DNA of 64,000 nucleotides from Amorphochlora amoebiformis (GCA_054601695.1 BAAHQB010000008.1:1116001-1180000), one strand, 5' to 3'; shown: positions 1 to 17,294, numbered from the stretch's first letter. Made by a program: numbers and translations. Notes: generated from the letters alone by a model not told the origin.

Positions 1-287
1 TACATACATATATGTATACACACGTATGTGTATGCATATATGTATATAAATATATATATATATATTATACATACATATATATATATATATACGTACATAT
101 ATATACATATAGTATATATATGTATATAGATATATATATATATATATAAAATTATATATATATATATATATATTTCTGCATATGTGCAAATTATCCTGTA
201 TCAACATAATTGTATCTATAATATGCACATGCATATTTAATGAAATATACTAGTATATATACCATATATACATATACATATATATAT

Positions 288-329
<42 letters not shown>

Positions 330-624
330 AATATATATATCATACCTATATGTATAATAATGTATTATATAAATATACATATGATGTAGCTAGCATCAAG
401 TTTTGCATGAGCTATGTCATTTATATCTATACTTACATACATATAAACATGATACGAAAATATAAAAATATATTATACATATATATATGTATATTATAAA
501 TATATATATATGTATATATATATATACATAAACATATATAGACATATACATATACATTATGCATATAAATAATATATATATATAGCCGCTTAAGACATAC
601 AAATGTAAACTTGCGTATTTATAG
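1..624. repeat. TA-rich flank upstream of the first visible MIP exon
   Basis: Mostly (TA)n, TATG and CATA microsatellite sequence, with a little unique sequence near 180-240 and 380-425. No exon with a family match was found. The first transmembrane segment and start codon of the MIP unit that follows are therefore probably to the left of the window, and this stretch is intron. Confidence 0.6.
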
Positions 625-4351
<3,727 letters not shown>

Positions 4352-4721
4352 GTAGTAATATATATTTATATACATCTGTGTGTGTATGTATGTATTATGT
4401 GTGTGTATGTATGTATATGTATGTGTGTATGTAGATATTTTTTATGTGTACACACATACATGTAATGTATATATGTGTGTATGTGTATGTAAGTATATAA
4501 TGCTTAGGATTGGAAATAGGATTATGGTTGAAACTACATTCCGAATAAATCCCTAGCCTTACCTAAATCCAATCTCAACCTTAGAGCCGTTTTGAGCTAG
4601 AACCAATATGGCGTATAGGCGTTCCATACTTGGTAACACAAACCCAGCTAACACTAACCCGAGATTTAATCCCAGCACGAGCCCCAGCCTAACCTACCTA
4701 CCCCTAACACTAGTCTAACCC

Positions 4722-5677
4722 ATGCATCAACCTAAGGTTGAGTTTATCGGCACGTTCATGCTCTGTTTCGTCATTGCTACTACTAGGTGAGCATTGTGTA
4801 TTTAAATTTATGTGTATATGCATATGTATGTATGCATGTATGTAAATATATATGTCTTACATATTGTATGTAGATATTTGTATGAGAGTATTAAAAACAC
4901 ATAGATGTACATATTACATAGTTGTTGCAGATATATGTAAATAAATTTAGACATGTGTATATATTATGTATATAATATATATATATATATATTATATATA
5001 CACATATATATATTACATATACACATATAGTACACGATATTTCCATACAATGGGAGAGAGGAAATCGAGACATAATCCTAACCTCAACCTAACTGTAATA
5101 CTAACCTCAACCTAACTCTAATCCTAACCCAAGATGGGGCGCCGGTGCAGGGGTACCACTAGCCCCCCTAGCCATTGGATCAATCAAGGTATGTAAACAT
5201 ATGTAAACTATTAATAATATTATATATACATATATATATGTATATAAATGTACGTGTATATCATAGAACTTCATGTAACTCTGAGAGAGAGAAAGGTTGC
5301 CTAATTCTATATGCAACCTTAGGTCGCTGTAGTGTATATGGCATCTCAGTCGTCTATGGCACATTTCAATCCTGCGGTACGTGATCTACATACATACACA
5401 TATCCATACATACATATATATATATATATATGTATGTATACATAATATGTATACATTACATTAATTCTCAAATATATACATATACATATATATACACATA
5501 CATACATACACACACATGTATATGCACATATTTGTACAATTATGTCAGTGCAAGTACACATATATGCATAAATTTACAAAATTGTGAATAGTTGTAAATA
5601 TATGCGTACATATTTAAAAGTTAATATTATCTTAATACCTACATCACAGTATATTTATGTGTTATTTACATGTTTGA

Positions 5678-5715
<38 letters not shown>

Positions 5716-6725
5716 GTTTTCGATTTATGTATTATATGTAGTTTCGTATATACACGTACATACATATATATATATATATATATAATATATATATAAGTAT
5801 ATATACATATATATGTATATATATATATTTGTGTATATGTTTTACAAATATATGTGTACAAATGCATGTATGTAGTATTACATAATTTTGATATAATATA
5901 TACATATATATATATACATCTTTTTAGCTATGCTTGGCTACAAATACCTACCTTCGAAAAAGCATATATGGATATATTTATACATGTATCTAAAATAAAT
6001 AAATATATATATATAATATATATATATATATTTAAATACATGTAATACACTTATTATATATGTAATATAGGTTACCGTAGCAGCACTGCTATGTGGGCTA
6101 TTTACACGGTAAGGAGTGGGATTAGAAGAGGTTTTTGGTTCTTGAAAATATGTGCACTTAATCTACACTGCCGATAATTTTCTCTCTTGGTCTCTCTCTC
6201 CTCGTTATGTTTTCGTGTTACGTATGTATACACCTTTGTAATTTATATAGATATATATATGTATAAATACATGAAGAATTATATGTATATGTATGTGTAT
6301 CTGTGTATATATGTATGTACATATATATATATATATATAGTTATATATACATATATATATATATATAGAATATATGTATATATATATGTATATATATGTA
6401 TATATATTACAGTATGTATGTACACATTAAACATATATGTGTATGTATATATCCATAAATATGTATATATAATTTACACATGTACCTACACATACAAATA
6501 AATGTTTTCAGTACCTATTGCAAGTGTATATTTTGTAAAGGGATGCTGAGAGCTTTGTGGGGACAATGATTGGGATTGTTACCGCTGTTCTGTACATCGT
6601 TGCACAGGTATATCGTCGAATAATACTCGTGCGGATATGTGATCAATGTACATAGAATATAGTCAAACCATACATATTTACATATATATATGTATATATA
6701 TAAATATATACATTTTTTTATGTAA

Positions 6726-6764
<39 letters not shown>

Positions 6765-8259
6765 CATATATTAATATATTCATTAGATTCTAGCAAGTTT
6801 TGCAGCAGCAGTTGTGGCCTCTTTTGTTCTAGGTAAACACTATAAAAATATATGTATGTACATATATATGTGTGTAGGGATAGAAATATATCTAGATATG
6901 CATAATATATTAATACATGTACAATATGTAATACACATGAATATATTATGTACATATATATATATACATTATATGTATACATATATGTACGTAAATATGT
7001 ACATGTAATAGAAGTTAAATGCACATTCACACATATTTATATATTTTATATTTACATAAAAAAATGTATATCTTTAGATATATTGTTCAATACATGCATA
7101 TATATATATATATATAATATAATATATATATATAATATAATATATGTGTGTATATATATATATATAATACCCACATTGTTCATATTCACGTATGCATACA
7201 TGCATATATGCAATATATATTCATAGTTATAAATTTGTAAATATATATATATATATATATATATATCTTGATAGATATACATATATATATATATATATAT
7301 CTTGATAGATAGACATACATATAAATCTACACACTGACAGATCATAGAAAATACATACATGTACAAATAAAGGTAATACAGTCCATACATATAACAATAA
7401 AGATGAACACATAGCCAAAATTACCGAGTTTCCCAAATCAACTAATCCACCACCTTTCAGGCAAGCCCGGAGGATACCCCTTAGCGAATGCAAATTATTC
7501 TTGGCACGCCCAGCTTACGGTCGATACATCGCTATACCCAATGCCGAAATCCCACTCAAACCTTAGCCTGAACTCCCATTCCAGACGTATGTGTGTCTCT
7601 CTCCCTGTGATATCTCTCTGCCTCTCTTTTTAGCCTGCCTCTCCTTGATCCTGCCCAAAACTCTAATATCCTGCCCAAAACTCTAATATTTATTGTAATT
7701 TTACATGAATGTGCATATATGTGTGTATATATGTGTGTGTGTGTATATGTGCTTGTGCAAGATAAATAAATAAATGTATATATATATATATATCTAAACG
7801 GCTTAGCTTCACCCTGTCGTGGACTTAACCATTAAACCTTGTAGGGGCTTACACGCTAAATTTAATCCTCACCTTAATCCTGTTACATGTGTATCTGTAG
7901 GCTGAGATATTATTTACCTTTCTCGTGGCTTATGTCGTACTAATAACGTCTGATTCAGGAGGTGAATCTGCGTATTTACATGTATCACCAAAATTCTTTA
8001 CATGTATCACCAAAATTCTTTACATGTGTGGTATCACAAAAATGCAGTCATTTACTTAGCGTGAATAATGTTATGCATATGTCTCATTTATGTATACATA
8101 TACACATAGTACACATACATATATGTAGTGTATATACATACATGTATGTATGTCTAAATACATGTATGTAATGTACATGTGTATTAGCAATATAAATGTG
8201 ATATAATGTAATATACGCATATTCATTTTTACATGCAAAATATAAAATACATACTTATA

Positions 8260-8301
<42 letters not shown>

Positions 8302-8479
8302 TATATATGCATAGATATGCATATATCAATATATATAAATGTATTAGATTATATTATATAATAGTGGGATGAGAGCAAGGGTTTTGTTTACATTTCTATT
8401 CTTTTGAGATGTGTATGTGATTGGATGTGTTATACTCCAATTGTAGTTTTATAATGTGTATCTCCATTTTATACATCAT

Positions 8480-8521
<42 letters not shown>

Positions 8522-9312
8522 CATCATCATATAAATATATATATATGTAAATGTATATATCTATATCAAAACGTGAAATACAAATGTACGTACATATACA
8601 CACACCAGGAGCACGCCTCCACTTCCATGAAAGTAAAAACCGATGGTATATGTACAGTCTAGCCTCTGGTATTAACTCACTAGACTCACACAATTCTACC
8701 CTATCCAATCTTAATTCCAACCCCAAACCGAATCCCAACCCCAATCCTAACCAATACCCTAACCCTTACGTAACCAAACTTACCCCTTAACATATAGGCT
8801 TTGCCCTTATGGCTGGTACTGTAGCAGTCGGCGACGTGTCTGGAGCTGCACTCAATCCTGGTAAGCTCTAACTCCCCTGCCCACTTAGTCCTTCTTTTCT
8901 CCTCTCTCTTACCCTCTTTTTCTCCTTTTCTCTTATACTTTTCCTCGCACCCATTCTCTTTCCCTCTCACCCTTTCCTACATTCTTCGTGTTTTCCGACG
9001 TGCTCCAAGACGCAAACCCAAGCCTAACCTGGAACGCTAATCCCAACCCCAATGTTAACCCTAAACGCTAACGCTGACCCAAATCTCAAACTCTAACCAA
9101 ATCAAACCTCAGCGGCAGGGACAGGCTTACCTGTTGTAGCGGGGGTTTTAACGGATGTGCCAGTAAGCATTGCTAATACTAACTCCAGAAGAGATGTGGT
9201 TGGGTTAATACATGTTATGTCTTTCACTAACCCCATCGTTTAACCTAACACTGTACCTTCCCAACCCTGAATGTACCAACCCTGACCTGAACTTCTTGCC
9301 GAGTGGTAGGGT

Positions 9313-9354
<42 letters not shown>

Positions 9355-9832
9355 CATATATATAGTACTGCGTATATAGGTGTATTGGATGGGGCCAATG
9401 CTTGGAGCGTTGTTAGCGGCAGCGATTTTCTCGATTGCCCAGGTTTTCATTATGTCAGTGCAAACATCTATCCAACTTTTGTAAAGCATATAAATTCTCA
9501 TCATCTATAGGTAGATTTACGTTGATGGCGTATGTTCTATTCGTGATTAAATCGCACTTTCCTATATACATATATATATATATATATGTATGTATTTTCA
9601 TATTTGATCTTATCATATACATATATACATATATGCATTATATATATTACATATAATATATATATATAAGGAAACCAAATAAATATGTATATATAGAGAT
9701 ATTTCATTTATACATAAATATTACCCATACATATATGTAATATCTCATTCTTTTTAACAGGTAAAAAGGCATAAGAACGTTGATCTTCCTTTCTATCGAA
9801 ATATAGGAATAAACTATGACATTCATGGATAA
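4722..9832 (+). CDS. Aquaporin/MIP unit B
   Basis: Second complete MIP unit. Exons: 4737-4786 (or from ATG 4722), 5134-5188, 5323-5376, 6071-6108, 6541-6607, 6787-6832, 7461-7519, 7901-7981, 8609-8645, 8798-8860, 9113-9162, 9380-9442, 9761-9832 (TAA). Helix 1 reads [16 protein letters not shown]. The first NPA loop is MAHFNPAV, helix 3 contains AVLYIVAQ, helix 5 is [14 protein letters not shown], the second NPA loop is SGAALNPAAGTG and helix 6 is [16 protein letters not shown]. The tail is short and polar. Counted from ATG 4722 the product has 249 residues, normal for a stand-alone aquaporin. However 4737 also follows an AG and joins unit A in phase 0, so a fused two-domain channel is possible. 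Alanine replaces the usual arginine after the second NPA. The least certain splice sites are the donors at 7520 (gtcgat) and 7982. Confidence 0.85.
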
Positions 9833-9840
9833 ATTAGAAA

Positions 9841-10520
9841 AATTACAGCGTTTTCTGGTTCAAAATATTCAATTCGATTCTAACTAGTCTAACCACAGCA
9901 GTGACCACCTCTATCTAGTACTGCCAGATCGATCAGCATTTCGATATCTACATCTATTAGTCTAGTACGGAACTTAGATAATAGATAAGATCAACCATGC
10001 CAGATCCAGAGCTCTGGAGCTCAATGTCTAAACTACGTACGTACCTCTAGTACCTAGACGTACAGACGTATCACATTCGATATCATCTACGGTCATGCCT
10101 AGTGTTGTATCTAGAGTATATCATGATTACCAACTTAAAATCACGGTTTTACCAGATCGAGTTAACACGTTTTCATTCCACGGTAGACTAGCTAGTATCT
10201 AGAGACAAGTATCGTTCAGCGAATTAATTAAATAGATGCTAGACCATCAGCTAGATCTAGTAGATACGGCTCCCGCATTGGAATCCGCAACGGCTTCTTG
10301 TGCTTAACTTATACCAGAAAACGTTACTAGGTCTAGTAGGTAACTCTAGTAACTAGGCTTGTCATCATCTAGAATCTACTAGCTAGACTAGATCTAGATC
10401 ATTAGTTTTCGCATCATAATCTAGATTCTAGATAATGCATGTACCTACCAGCCAGCTAGCTAGACAGACCTAGAGTCCAGGTACTAGCTACTATTCTACA
10501 GCTAAAAAGATTTCAACTAT
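9841..10520. repeat. CTAG-rich block 1 between convergent genes
   Basis: Non-TA, low-complexity intergenic DNA with about 28 CTAG tetranucleotides in roughly 660 bp (by eye), many as TCTAGA, ACTAGT or GCTAGC, plus GTACGTAC-type palindromes. No coding sequence is visible. It fills the gap between the MIP stop (9832) and the POLD4 stop (10603), the 3' ends of two convergent genes. Confidence 0.75.
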
Positions 10521-10602
10521 GCATTTCAACTAGTTCAACGCATTATCGCCGGATTTCAAAAGTATACCACTTAATGAATAAATTATGCAAGATAGAAATT
10601 TG

Positions 10603-11412
10603 TTACTTAAGCTTCGTATCGGGCCGAACATCCTTGTTGAGGAGATTATCCCACGCCGCATTCTCATTGCAGTGCCCCATATCTAGATAGTCTTTGATGT
10701 GGAGAGGAGGGTTTAAACCATGTTTCTTCGCTCTCTGCCAGCGGTCTCGTCTTGATATCCCGATACACGGTCCGTAGTCAGCATTCATATCAAACCTCAG
10801 AAGTTCCTTCTCTTGTGCTGAGTGGGTAAGAGAAGGAGACATAGGGCAAGGAGGGGAAGAGAAGGGAGAGAAGAGAGAATGGGAAAGAAAAGACGAGGGA
10901 GGCAAAGCGTGTGGAGAACAACTTAGCATTAAAATAAGCATTCTTAAAATCCAACACAAGCATGTAAAGGAATGTAGAGTGAGTACTATTCGTTTTAGAC
11001 CTAAATGCCCTAGAATGAGGCTCCATATCTCAGGAGGGAAGTAGGTTATTCCTGGCCGGGCAAAAGGACAGCAGGCGGTACGGGAGTTTCGTCCAATGAA
11101 TACCAATCAGAGATCCCCCAACCACCCACAAAGGCACCACCCATGAAAGATGCCATAATTAGAGTGTATATGATACTGAGTGAAAAATGGAACCTGCTCG
11201 AAGACTTGGTGAGATCTTTGCGCGCTTTGTGGCCTGGGAAGGGATGAACTTGGTCTTGCGTACGAGCTTTGAGACATCAACACCTGTAACCACAGGGTAT
11301 AGTTTACTCCCATGGTAAACATCCGAGCGAATAACAAAACCTTTTCGAGCAGGTTTGGAAGTCTTCAGAACGGCGTCCTGATTAGTCTTTGTTATCCGGT
11401 ATCCAGGACTGC
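10603..11412 (-). CDS. POLD4: DNA polymerase delta small subunit (p12/POLD4-like), 5' end unresolved
   Basis: Accessory subunit expected to stabilise the nuclear replicative polymerase delta. The terminal exon 10603-10817 encodes the conserved C-terminal domain: ELLRFDMNADYGPCIGISRR, then DRWQRAKKHGLNPP, followed by a short tail and TAA. The YGPC-GI-R--RW-RA---GL-PP pattern is characteristic of this family. Upstream exons fit in phase at 11001-11051 and 11194-11283 (a basic, lysine-rich segment with KLVRKTKFIPSQATKRAKIS), and then 11341-11412. The last two may be one exon, because the 57 nt between them are also open. An upstream exon carrying the start must exist to the right of 11412; I could not find it. 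The gene converges on MIP unit B and diverges from cyclin B. The domain call is strong; the N-terminal exon model is tentative. Confidence 0.75.
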
Positions 11413-11459
11413 CTGTGAATCACGACATATGATATACCTTAGATGTATAAATATGAAGT

Positions 11460-11761
11460 GTAATATATATATTTATATATGTCTGATTAATTTCTATTCA
11501 TGCCTACTTAAATACATATATAGATATATAAGTATATACATAGTTTATCTGTTTTATATATAATATACATATATAATATATTATATGTGTGGTATATATA
11601 TTTTTATATAATATATATATATATATATTATATATATATATATATATATAATATTGTATGCTGTATGTATATAATGTGTATGTATATATGTATATATATA
11701 TGTAATGTGTAAATACATACTATGCATATGTATACATACTAATGTATATATATATTATATC

Positions 11762-11805
<44 letters not shown>

Positions 11806-11850
11806 CCCCTATATACATATATACATAAATATATATATATATATATATAA

Positions 11851-11883
<33 letters not shown>

Positions 11884-11947
11884 ATACATGTAAACCCTTA
11901 TACATTCATAAGTATACGGATATATTTGTATATATGTATGTATATAC

Positions 11948-11981
<34 letters not shown>

Positions 11982-12086
11982 CATAATATATGTAAACATA
12001 CATATATACAATATATATATATATATTTATATACATATACACATATGCATGTATATTTACGTACATACATATACATATATATACAT

Positions 12087-12150
<64 letters not shown>

Positions 12151-12180
12151 GTAGAGAGAGAGAGAATATGAATATATTAC
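11460..12180. repeat. TA/CA microsatellites and a GA tract
   Basis: A run of (TA)n with imbedded (CA)n (near 11851-11864 and 12086-12105), ending in a (GA)n tract at about 12129-12166. No gene seen. It lies 5' of POLD4 and may include POLD4 intron. Confidence 0.7.
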
Positions 12181-13170
12181 ACAAATGTGTACCTTGGAAG
12201 CTGAAAGAGGGATCGTGTGGTGGGATCAAAATCAGAGACACAAGGAATAAAACGAGAAAAGGTGGGTAAAACGCGGGAGGAGATGCACAGGAGAGGACGG
12301 GGAGAGAGAAAGCTTCCTAGAAAAGAGGATTACAAGGGTGCGACTTGAGGACACGGGGGAAACTGAGCACGGCTGGAAAGAAAGGCGAGCACAGTGCAAC
12401 AAGCTATGGGATTTTCCCTAGCACAGGGTACCTTTTGATTCATGTTTAGGCGTCGTGCTGCGGTCATGGAGCTTTCCGGCTGCAAATCAAGTGGTATCTC
12501 AGAACGGACATTACAAACTATTCCCGCAGAGGAGGCACCCACCTTTCGTGGAGTCTGCGGACAATTTTTTTTTTAAAGGATCCGGCCGAGCTCGTTCCTT
12601 TTTTATCACAGGATAGTTTAGACTCGATTGACGTGACATCTTCCGTGGCATGAGCCTCGGTTCGATTCGCTTCTTGGTTGTCTCGAGAGCCCGCCAAAAC
12701 CACCGAGATCCGTTGAGATTTTCACGAAAAATTAAGAATTCATCGGCTATGGGATTCAATCGTCATTCATGGGGATTCCTGCCGCCACTGACGGATGAAA
12801 CCATAATAATTTATCGGCAGATTTCCAACGGCTCTCTTGTCAACTCAAACACGCGCCAGGTGGCGACTTATGCCTGTTCCTCATTCCCCCTTTTGCTTCA
12901 GTGGCACGAATAGTGGATTTCATTCCACCAGATAGTATTAATAATGGTCTTCTTGAGCTTTCTTCCAAAAACCAACCAAGTTCAGATCAATAAGCGCCTG
13001 AGCTTTGAAAAAATGCTTGTCTCAGGGTCACGATACTATCCGGCATGTCTTCGCGTACTCGCGTGAGTGCTCCCTCTAATCCCCTTCTTCACGAAATATG
13101 GCGTGTGTGTTCCTTTCGCAAGAATGGATCAGATTTCCCGCTTGATAAATGTATATACTCGCAGAACCAG
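12181..13170. promoter_or_regulatory. Divergent intergenic region between POLD4 and cyclin B
   Basis: High-complexity, GC-richer DNA without microsatellites, which stands out in this window. Open frames exist on both strands (for example 12330-12542 minus and 12650-12913 plus), but none shows a family pattern or convincing splice structure. The simplest reading is a shared upstream region for two divergent genes, probably with the cyclin 5' UTR and possibly an unrecognised first exon of POLD4. Confidence 0.45.
13134..13141 (+). promoter_or_regulatory. Candidate E2F/DP site
   Basis: TTTCCCGC matches the E2F/DP consensus TTTSSCGC and lies 30 bp before the chosen cyclin ATG. E2F control would suit a cell-cycle gene. 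A single 8-mer match is weak evidence, and if translation starts at the upstream ATG (13045) the site would fall inside the coding region. Confidence 0.3.
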
Positions 13171-15196
13171 ATGATTTACGACGAGAACTCGAATGCGAAC
13201 GCCAAGCGAGGAAGATACAACACTCGCAGCGCTGCAAATAAGCAAGGTATCAAGTCTGGTCTTGGAGGTTCCCGTAGGGCCCTTGGAGATATCTCAAATG
13301 CTCGCAAAGAATACAAGTCCAGCAAGGGTATCAAGAAAGTCCGCGCGAAACCGTTGGGCCCGGTATTTACACACATCTCTCATTTTAGAATCTGTCCTAT
13401 TATATAATTGCCAACAATTAGGTTGGTGGAGACACACGGAAAACCGTGAAACCACAGCCTTCACGGTCCTTTTCCACGCGTTCGGTGCGCAAATCCACAA
13501 GGAAAAAGACACGCGCTGGCGTCTGCGAGGTGCAGCAGGAGGTCGATGACTTGTCGATCTCTTCCATGGAAATTGAGGAGGACGTCAAGAAGGAGGCCGA
13601 AATCAAGTAAAAGAGATTAACTCACATTTGTTTATTTTGGTCTGTTATCATAACATACATATGCCAGGTTTTGCGCGGCTGATCTGAGAGACATGAAGGA
13701 CCCTCAAATGGTCGTGGAGTACATCCAAGACATCATGGAATATCTAAAGAGTATTGAAGGGCGCTTCCGGGCTAAAGCAAACTACATGTATCGTCAGCGT
13801 GATATCAACAGTAAGTAAACTTTCCCAAATCCACCACCCCACTGCTGTTCGGTTCATAGCGCGTCACAAACAATTACAATCCAGGTCGCATGCGCGAGAT
13901 CCTGATCGACTGGTTGAACGAGGTTCACCTGAAATTCAAGGTAATCTCGAGAATGTTGTCACAGAATCTCTAAAAGCATAACTCCACTCTTTTCAAACCA
14001 ATTCCAGCTTCGGATCGAAACCTTATATCTTACCGTGAACCTCATCGATCGATTCCTCTCCCTCCGTTCTGTCACGCGCACCCGTCTGCAGTTGGTGGGA
14101 TGCACCGCCATGCTTATTGCCTCGAAGTATGAGGAAATATTCGCCCCAGAGGTACATACACACACTCACATGTAGTATATGTATGTATATTATATACGAT
14201 ATATAAAAATACACCTTGTTATATATATATATATATTTGTGTATATATATATATTTATATATGTATACACATATTATGTAATATTATATAATTTCTAATA
14301 ATACAAGATGTTGACTATGTATGCGTACATATGTGTACATTCTGTTGTAAATATAAAACCCATACACAATCTACATATTAATATTCTCCTTACAATAAGA
14401 ACAATGGTACAGGTGCGGGACTTCGAATACATCTCTGACCGTGCGTACAATCGGGAGCAGATTCTTTTGGTACGTATTAGTAGATGACTATATGATGATA
14501 CCAGCTTTGACTCCATTATTTCACCAGATGGAATCTGCAATGTTGAGCGCGCTCAAATTCGACCTTACAGTCGCATACCCGCTCCGCTTTCTCCAGCGCT
14601 ATGTACACGTCATGGAAATTGAAGGAACTGAATTCAACAACATGGCCAACTTCCTCACCGAGCTCACCCTACAAAAAATAGAATTTCTCAAATATCTTCC
14701 ATCCATGGTATCAACCATAACTTATCTACATGTAAAATTATGTGTTACATATTTGCATAATAGTAAATCTTTATCTTAATTGAAAGATGTATTTCTCCTT
14801 CAGATAGCAGCCTCGGCCACCTCACTTGCGTTAGAGCTCCTACAACATAAGCCTTGGTGCCCTCTCCTGGAGAAGGAGAGCGGATACGCACTCTCCGATC
14901 TTACGGACTGTAGGCGTGCCCTTCACAAGCTTGTGATGGATCCTCTGTATGTTATAAATTCACTTTACTGAATATTTTGCTCCAATTAACAATCAACTTT
15001 TCCTCTTCAGGCCAAAGTACACAGCGGTTCGTAAAAAGTACATGCTTCCCAAGTATGATGAGGTAAATAAACCACAAACTAAAGTTAAACAGATTTGGGG
15101 TTTCTAGTGCTTAAAAATCCTAATACTTGGCTTTCTAATACTCTTGCTTAGGTTGCGGATATCGCTCTTGACAACGGCGAGGATATCGAAATCTGA
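13171..15196 (+). CDS. CYCB: B-type mitotic cyclin (complete)
   Basis: Regulatory subunit of the mitotic cyclin-dependent kinase. Ten exons with matching phases: 13171-13362, 13422-13606, 13668-13810, 13885-13940, 14008-14151, 14413-14469, 14528-14707, 14804-14946, 15011-15062, 15152-15196; 398 residues, TGA stop. Residues 35-43 (RRALGDISN) form a destruction box for APC/C. The middle of the protein has the cyclin-box entry [13 protein letters not shown], then [35 protein letters not shown], and the second lobe starting near [21 protein letters not shown] chose ATG 13171 because it gives the usual distance to the destruction box. An in-frame ATG at 13045 would add 42 residues without clear similarity. 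Exon 2 is basic then acidic, as expected for a linker before the cyclin fold. These introns are short and mostly lack TA arrays, except intron 5. Confidence 0.93.
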
Positions 15197-15800
15197 CGGA
15201 CCCGAAAAATACCAATCAAAAGCCATCCCATAGTATATAGTGGAGATCGTCTTGTGCACCGCCACCGCCACGCCACGCCACGTCCAGTCGCACGGATTAC
15301 TAGATTCCGAATTAAAACTCTCACTTGAGGTTGTGCGCTAAGTGCGGCATCCGAAAGCTACTACGCTTCAGCAAGAACTCAAGCTTAAGCCTCAAGCAAG
15401 CCAAGATCAATTACTATCAAGTCCTTCCTGCACGCGCTCTTCCTCGTAATTCTCAGTTAATACAATAATCCGTTTGATCCTTTTACCAATTTCTGCACAA
15501 CCTAAAACTAGAACATATATATATATATATATTATATATATATATATATATTACATATCAGTACACATATACGGTGTACGTACGTATGTGCATATATATA
15601 TATATCTAAACACATGTATGAAAATATGTACATATAAAAATATATATATATATGTGTGTGTGTGTATATATGTGTATTTACACAATATATATATATATAT
15701 ATATATATACATACATATATATATCAAAAAGTTACATATGTGTTTGTGTATGTGTGTGTTTATGTCCATATATGTACATATCTAGTTTACAAATATAATA
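15197..15800. other. Cyclin B 3' flank, then TA/TG microsatellites
   Basis: Unique sequence to about 15510, including a short GCCAC-type microrepeat near 15257-15284; this is probably the 3' UTR. After it comes (TA)n and (TG)n sequence. No gene seen. Confidence 0.55.
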
Positions 15801-15842
15801 CATATTATCTAGATTATATATAATATATATATATATATATAT

Positions 15843-15873
<31 letters not shown>

Positions 15874-17130
15874 TATCTAGATACATATTATACCTATGTA
15901 TGTGTATATATAATTATTATACTAGATCTAGGAGAATAAGGAGATACTCAGTAGAGCTAAACCTATAGACTAGACAATACTATCTAGACTATGAATGTTC
16001 GAGTATGATGATCATTGATCAATATTCTAGATATTACTAGTATTAGTTAATCTTACTCGTTACTACTAGCTAGTCTCCTAGGTCTAGTAGGTCTCATATC
16101 TATATACTACTAGCTATAGCTAGAACTATACTAGAACTAATCTAACGTAAGTTGGTCCATAACTGCTATGTGCTCTAGATGCTAGATATGGTCTATTAAC
16201 AACTACTAGAACTCGTACTAGATTAATATTCTAGATATTGCATATTATCTCAGTCTAGTCAGTATCCGTATGATGGACCGTATCTACTATAAATCTAGTA
16301 AATCTATCTAGTCTATAATGAATGTTGTTCAATTACAGCTACGTATAGCTAGTATAGTCTAGTAGTAACTACTAACTAGAGTATAACAGTATAATCTAGT
16401 AATTGTAATCCGATTGAAGACGAATACAACCTACGTCATGATCTAGATGATACATTGCATACGTATTCTAGGTATTGTATTATACTGACGCATTGTACTA
16501 CATTAACTAGTGTAAACAATTTAAGTAACTTGAATTCGCGTATCATCCACTGACTACAATTGTAGTCAATTTGTAGATCTACATGTACGTACGTACTACC
16601 TAGACTACTAGACTAGAATATGTTGAGAAAGTTTCTGCATTGATAATATTACAGATAAATTTTGATAATATATTTAAGAGTCAGGGTTCTAATATACGTC
16701 GCGATATACAATATCAGACATTATATGTCATAGTATATCACTAGTACGTACGTTACGGTACGTACACTCATATCCTCAGTGATTCCTCACGCAACTTCTA
16801 GAACTTCAGTATGGCACATACATGCCCAACATTGTATTTACTAGTTTACGCACGTACGTACGTACGTATACGTTTTCATGCAGTGTACTATCTAGAATCT
16901 TTACGGAATCTTATATCTGGAGAACATTTATTTTTGTTGTAATTAATATTAGTACACATTTATGTATCAATGACTGACATTGACTGTGTGACTGCAGGTG
17001 CATACGTACATACACAGTCTAGACAGTTACGTATCTTCTTATAATTCATCGAGTATTAATCTTAATAACCGCCTGCGGTAAATTCACCGTGAGGCAGGCT
17101 CAAAACTTGTGCGTACCCTAGATCTGGCTG
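15800..17130. repeat. CTAG-rich block 2 between convergent genes
   Basis: About 40 CTAG tetranucleotides by eye, densest from 15900 to 16620 with forms such as ACTAGT, TCTAGA and GCTAGT, thinning out towards 17100. A pure ACGT-type tetranucleotide run lies near 16852-16870. No coding sequence is visible. It fills the gap between the cyclin B stop (15196) and the stop of the Furry-like gene (17691), which converge. Confidence 0.75.
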
Positions 17131-17216
17131 ACCATGGGTGTAGCAGTTTATAATATTTTACTCATTATTTATATTTATATACATATATATCATGATATTA
17201 TATATATATATACATA

Positions 17217-17250
<34 letters not shown>

Positions 17251-17294
17251 TATATACTCTATGATATTAGACTAGTATATATATATGTATATGT

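Noticed and set aside
11001-11051. F-box-like peptide (FPPEIWSLILGHL)
   Set aside because: It resembles the first helix of an F-box but is only 17 residues long and is joined in phase to the POLD4 domain; too short to support an F-box call.
10790-11106. The continuous minus-strand frame upstream of the POLD4 domain read as one exon
   Set aside because: A pyrimidine tract and AG stand directly before the conserved domain at 10817, and the intervening frame is low-complexity serine/leucine/proline, so it is treated as intron.
12330-12913. Open frames in the divergent intergenic region as possible genes
   Set aside because: No recognisable domain, no convincing splice structure, and they overlap on opposite strands; a regulatory region or UTR is more likely.
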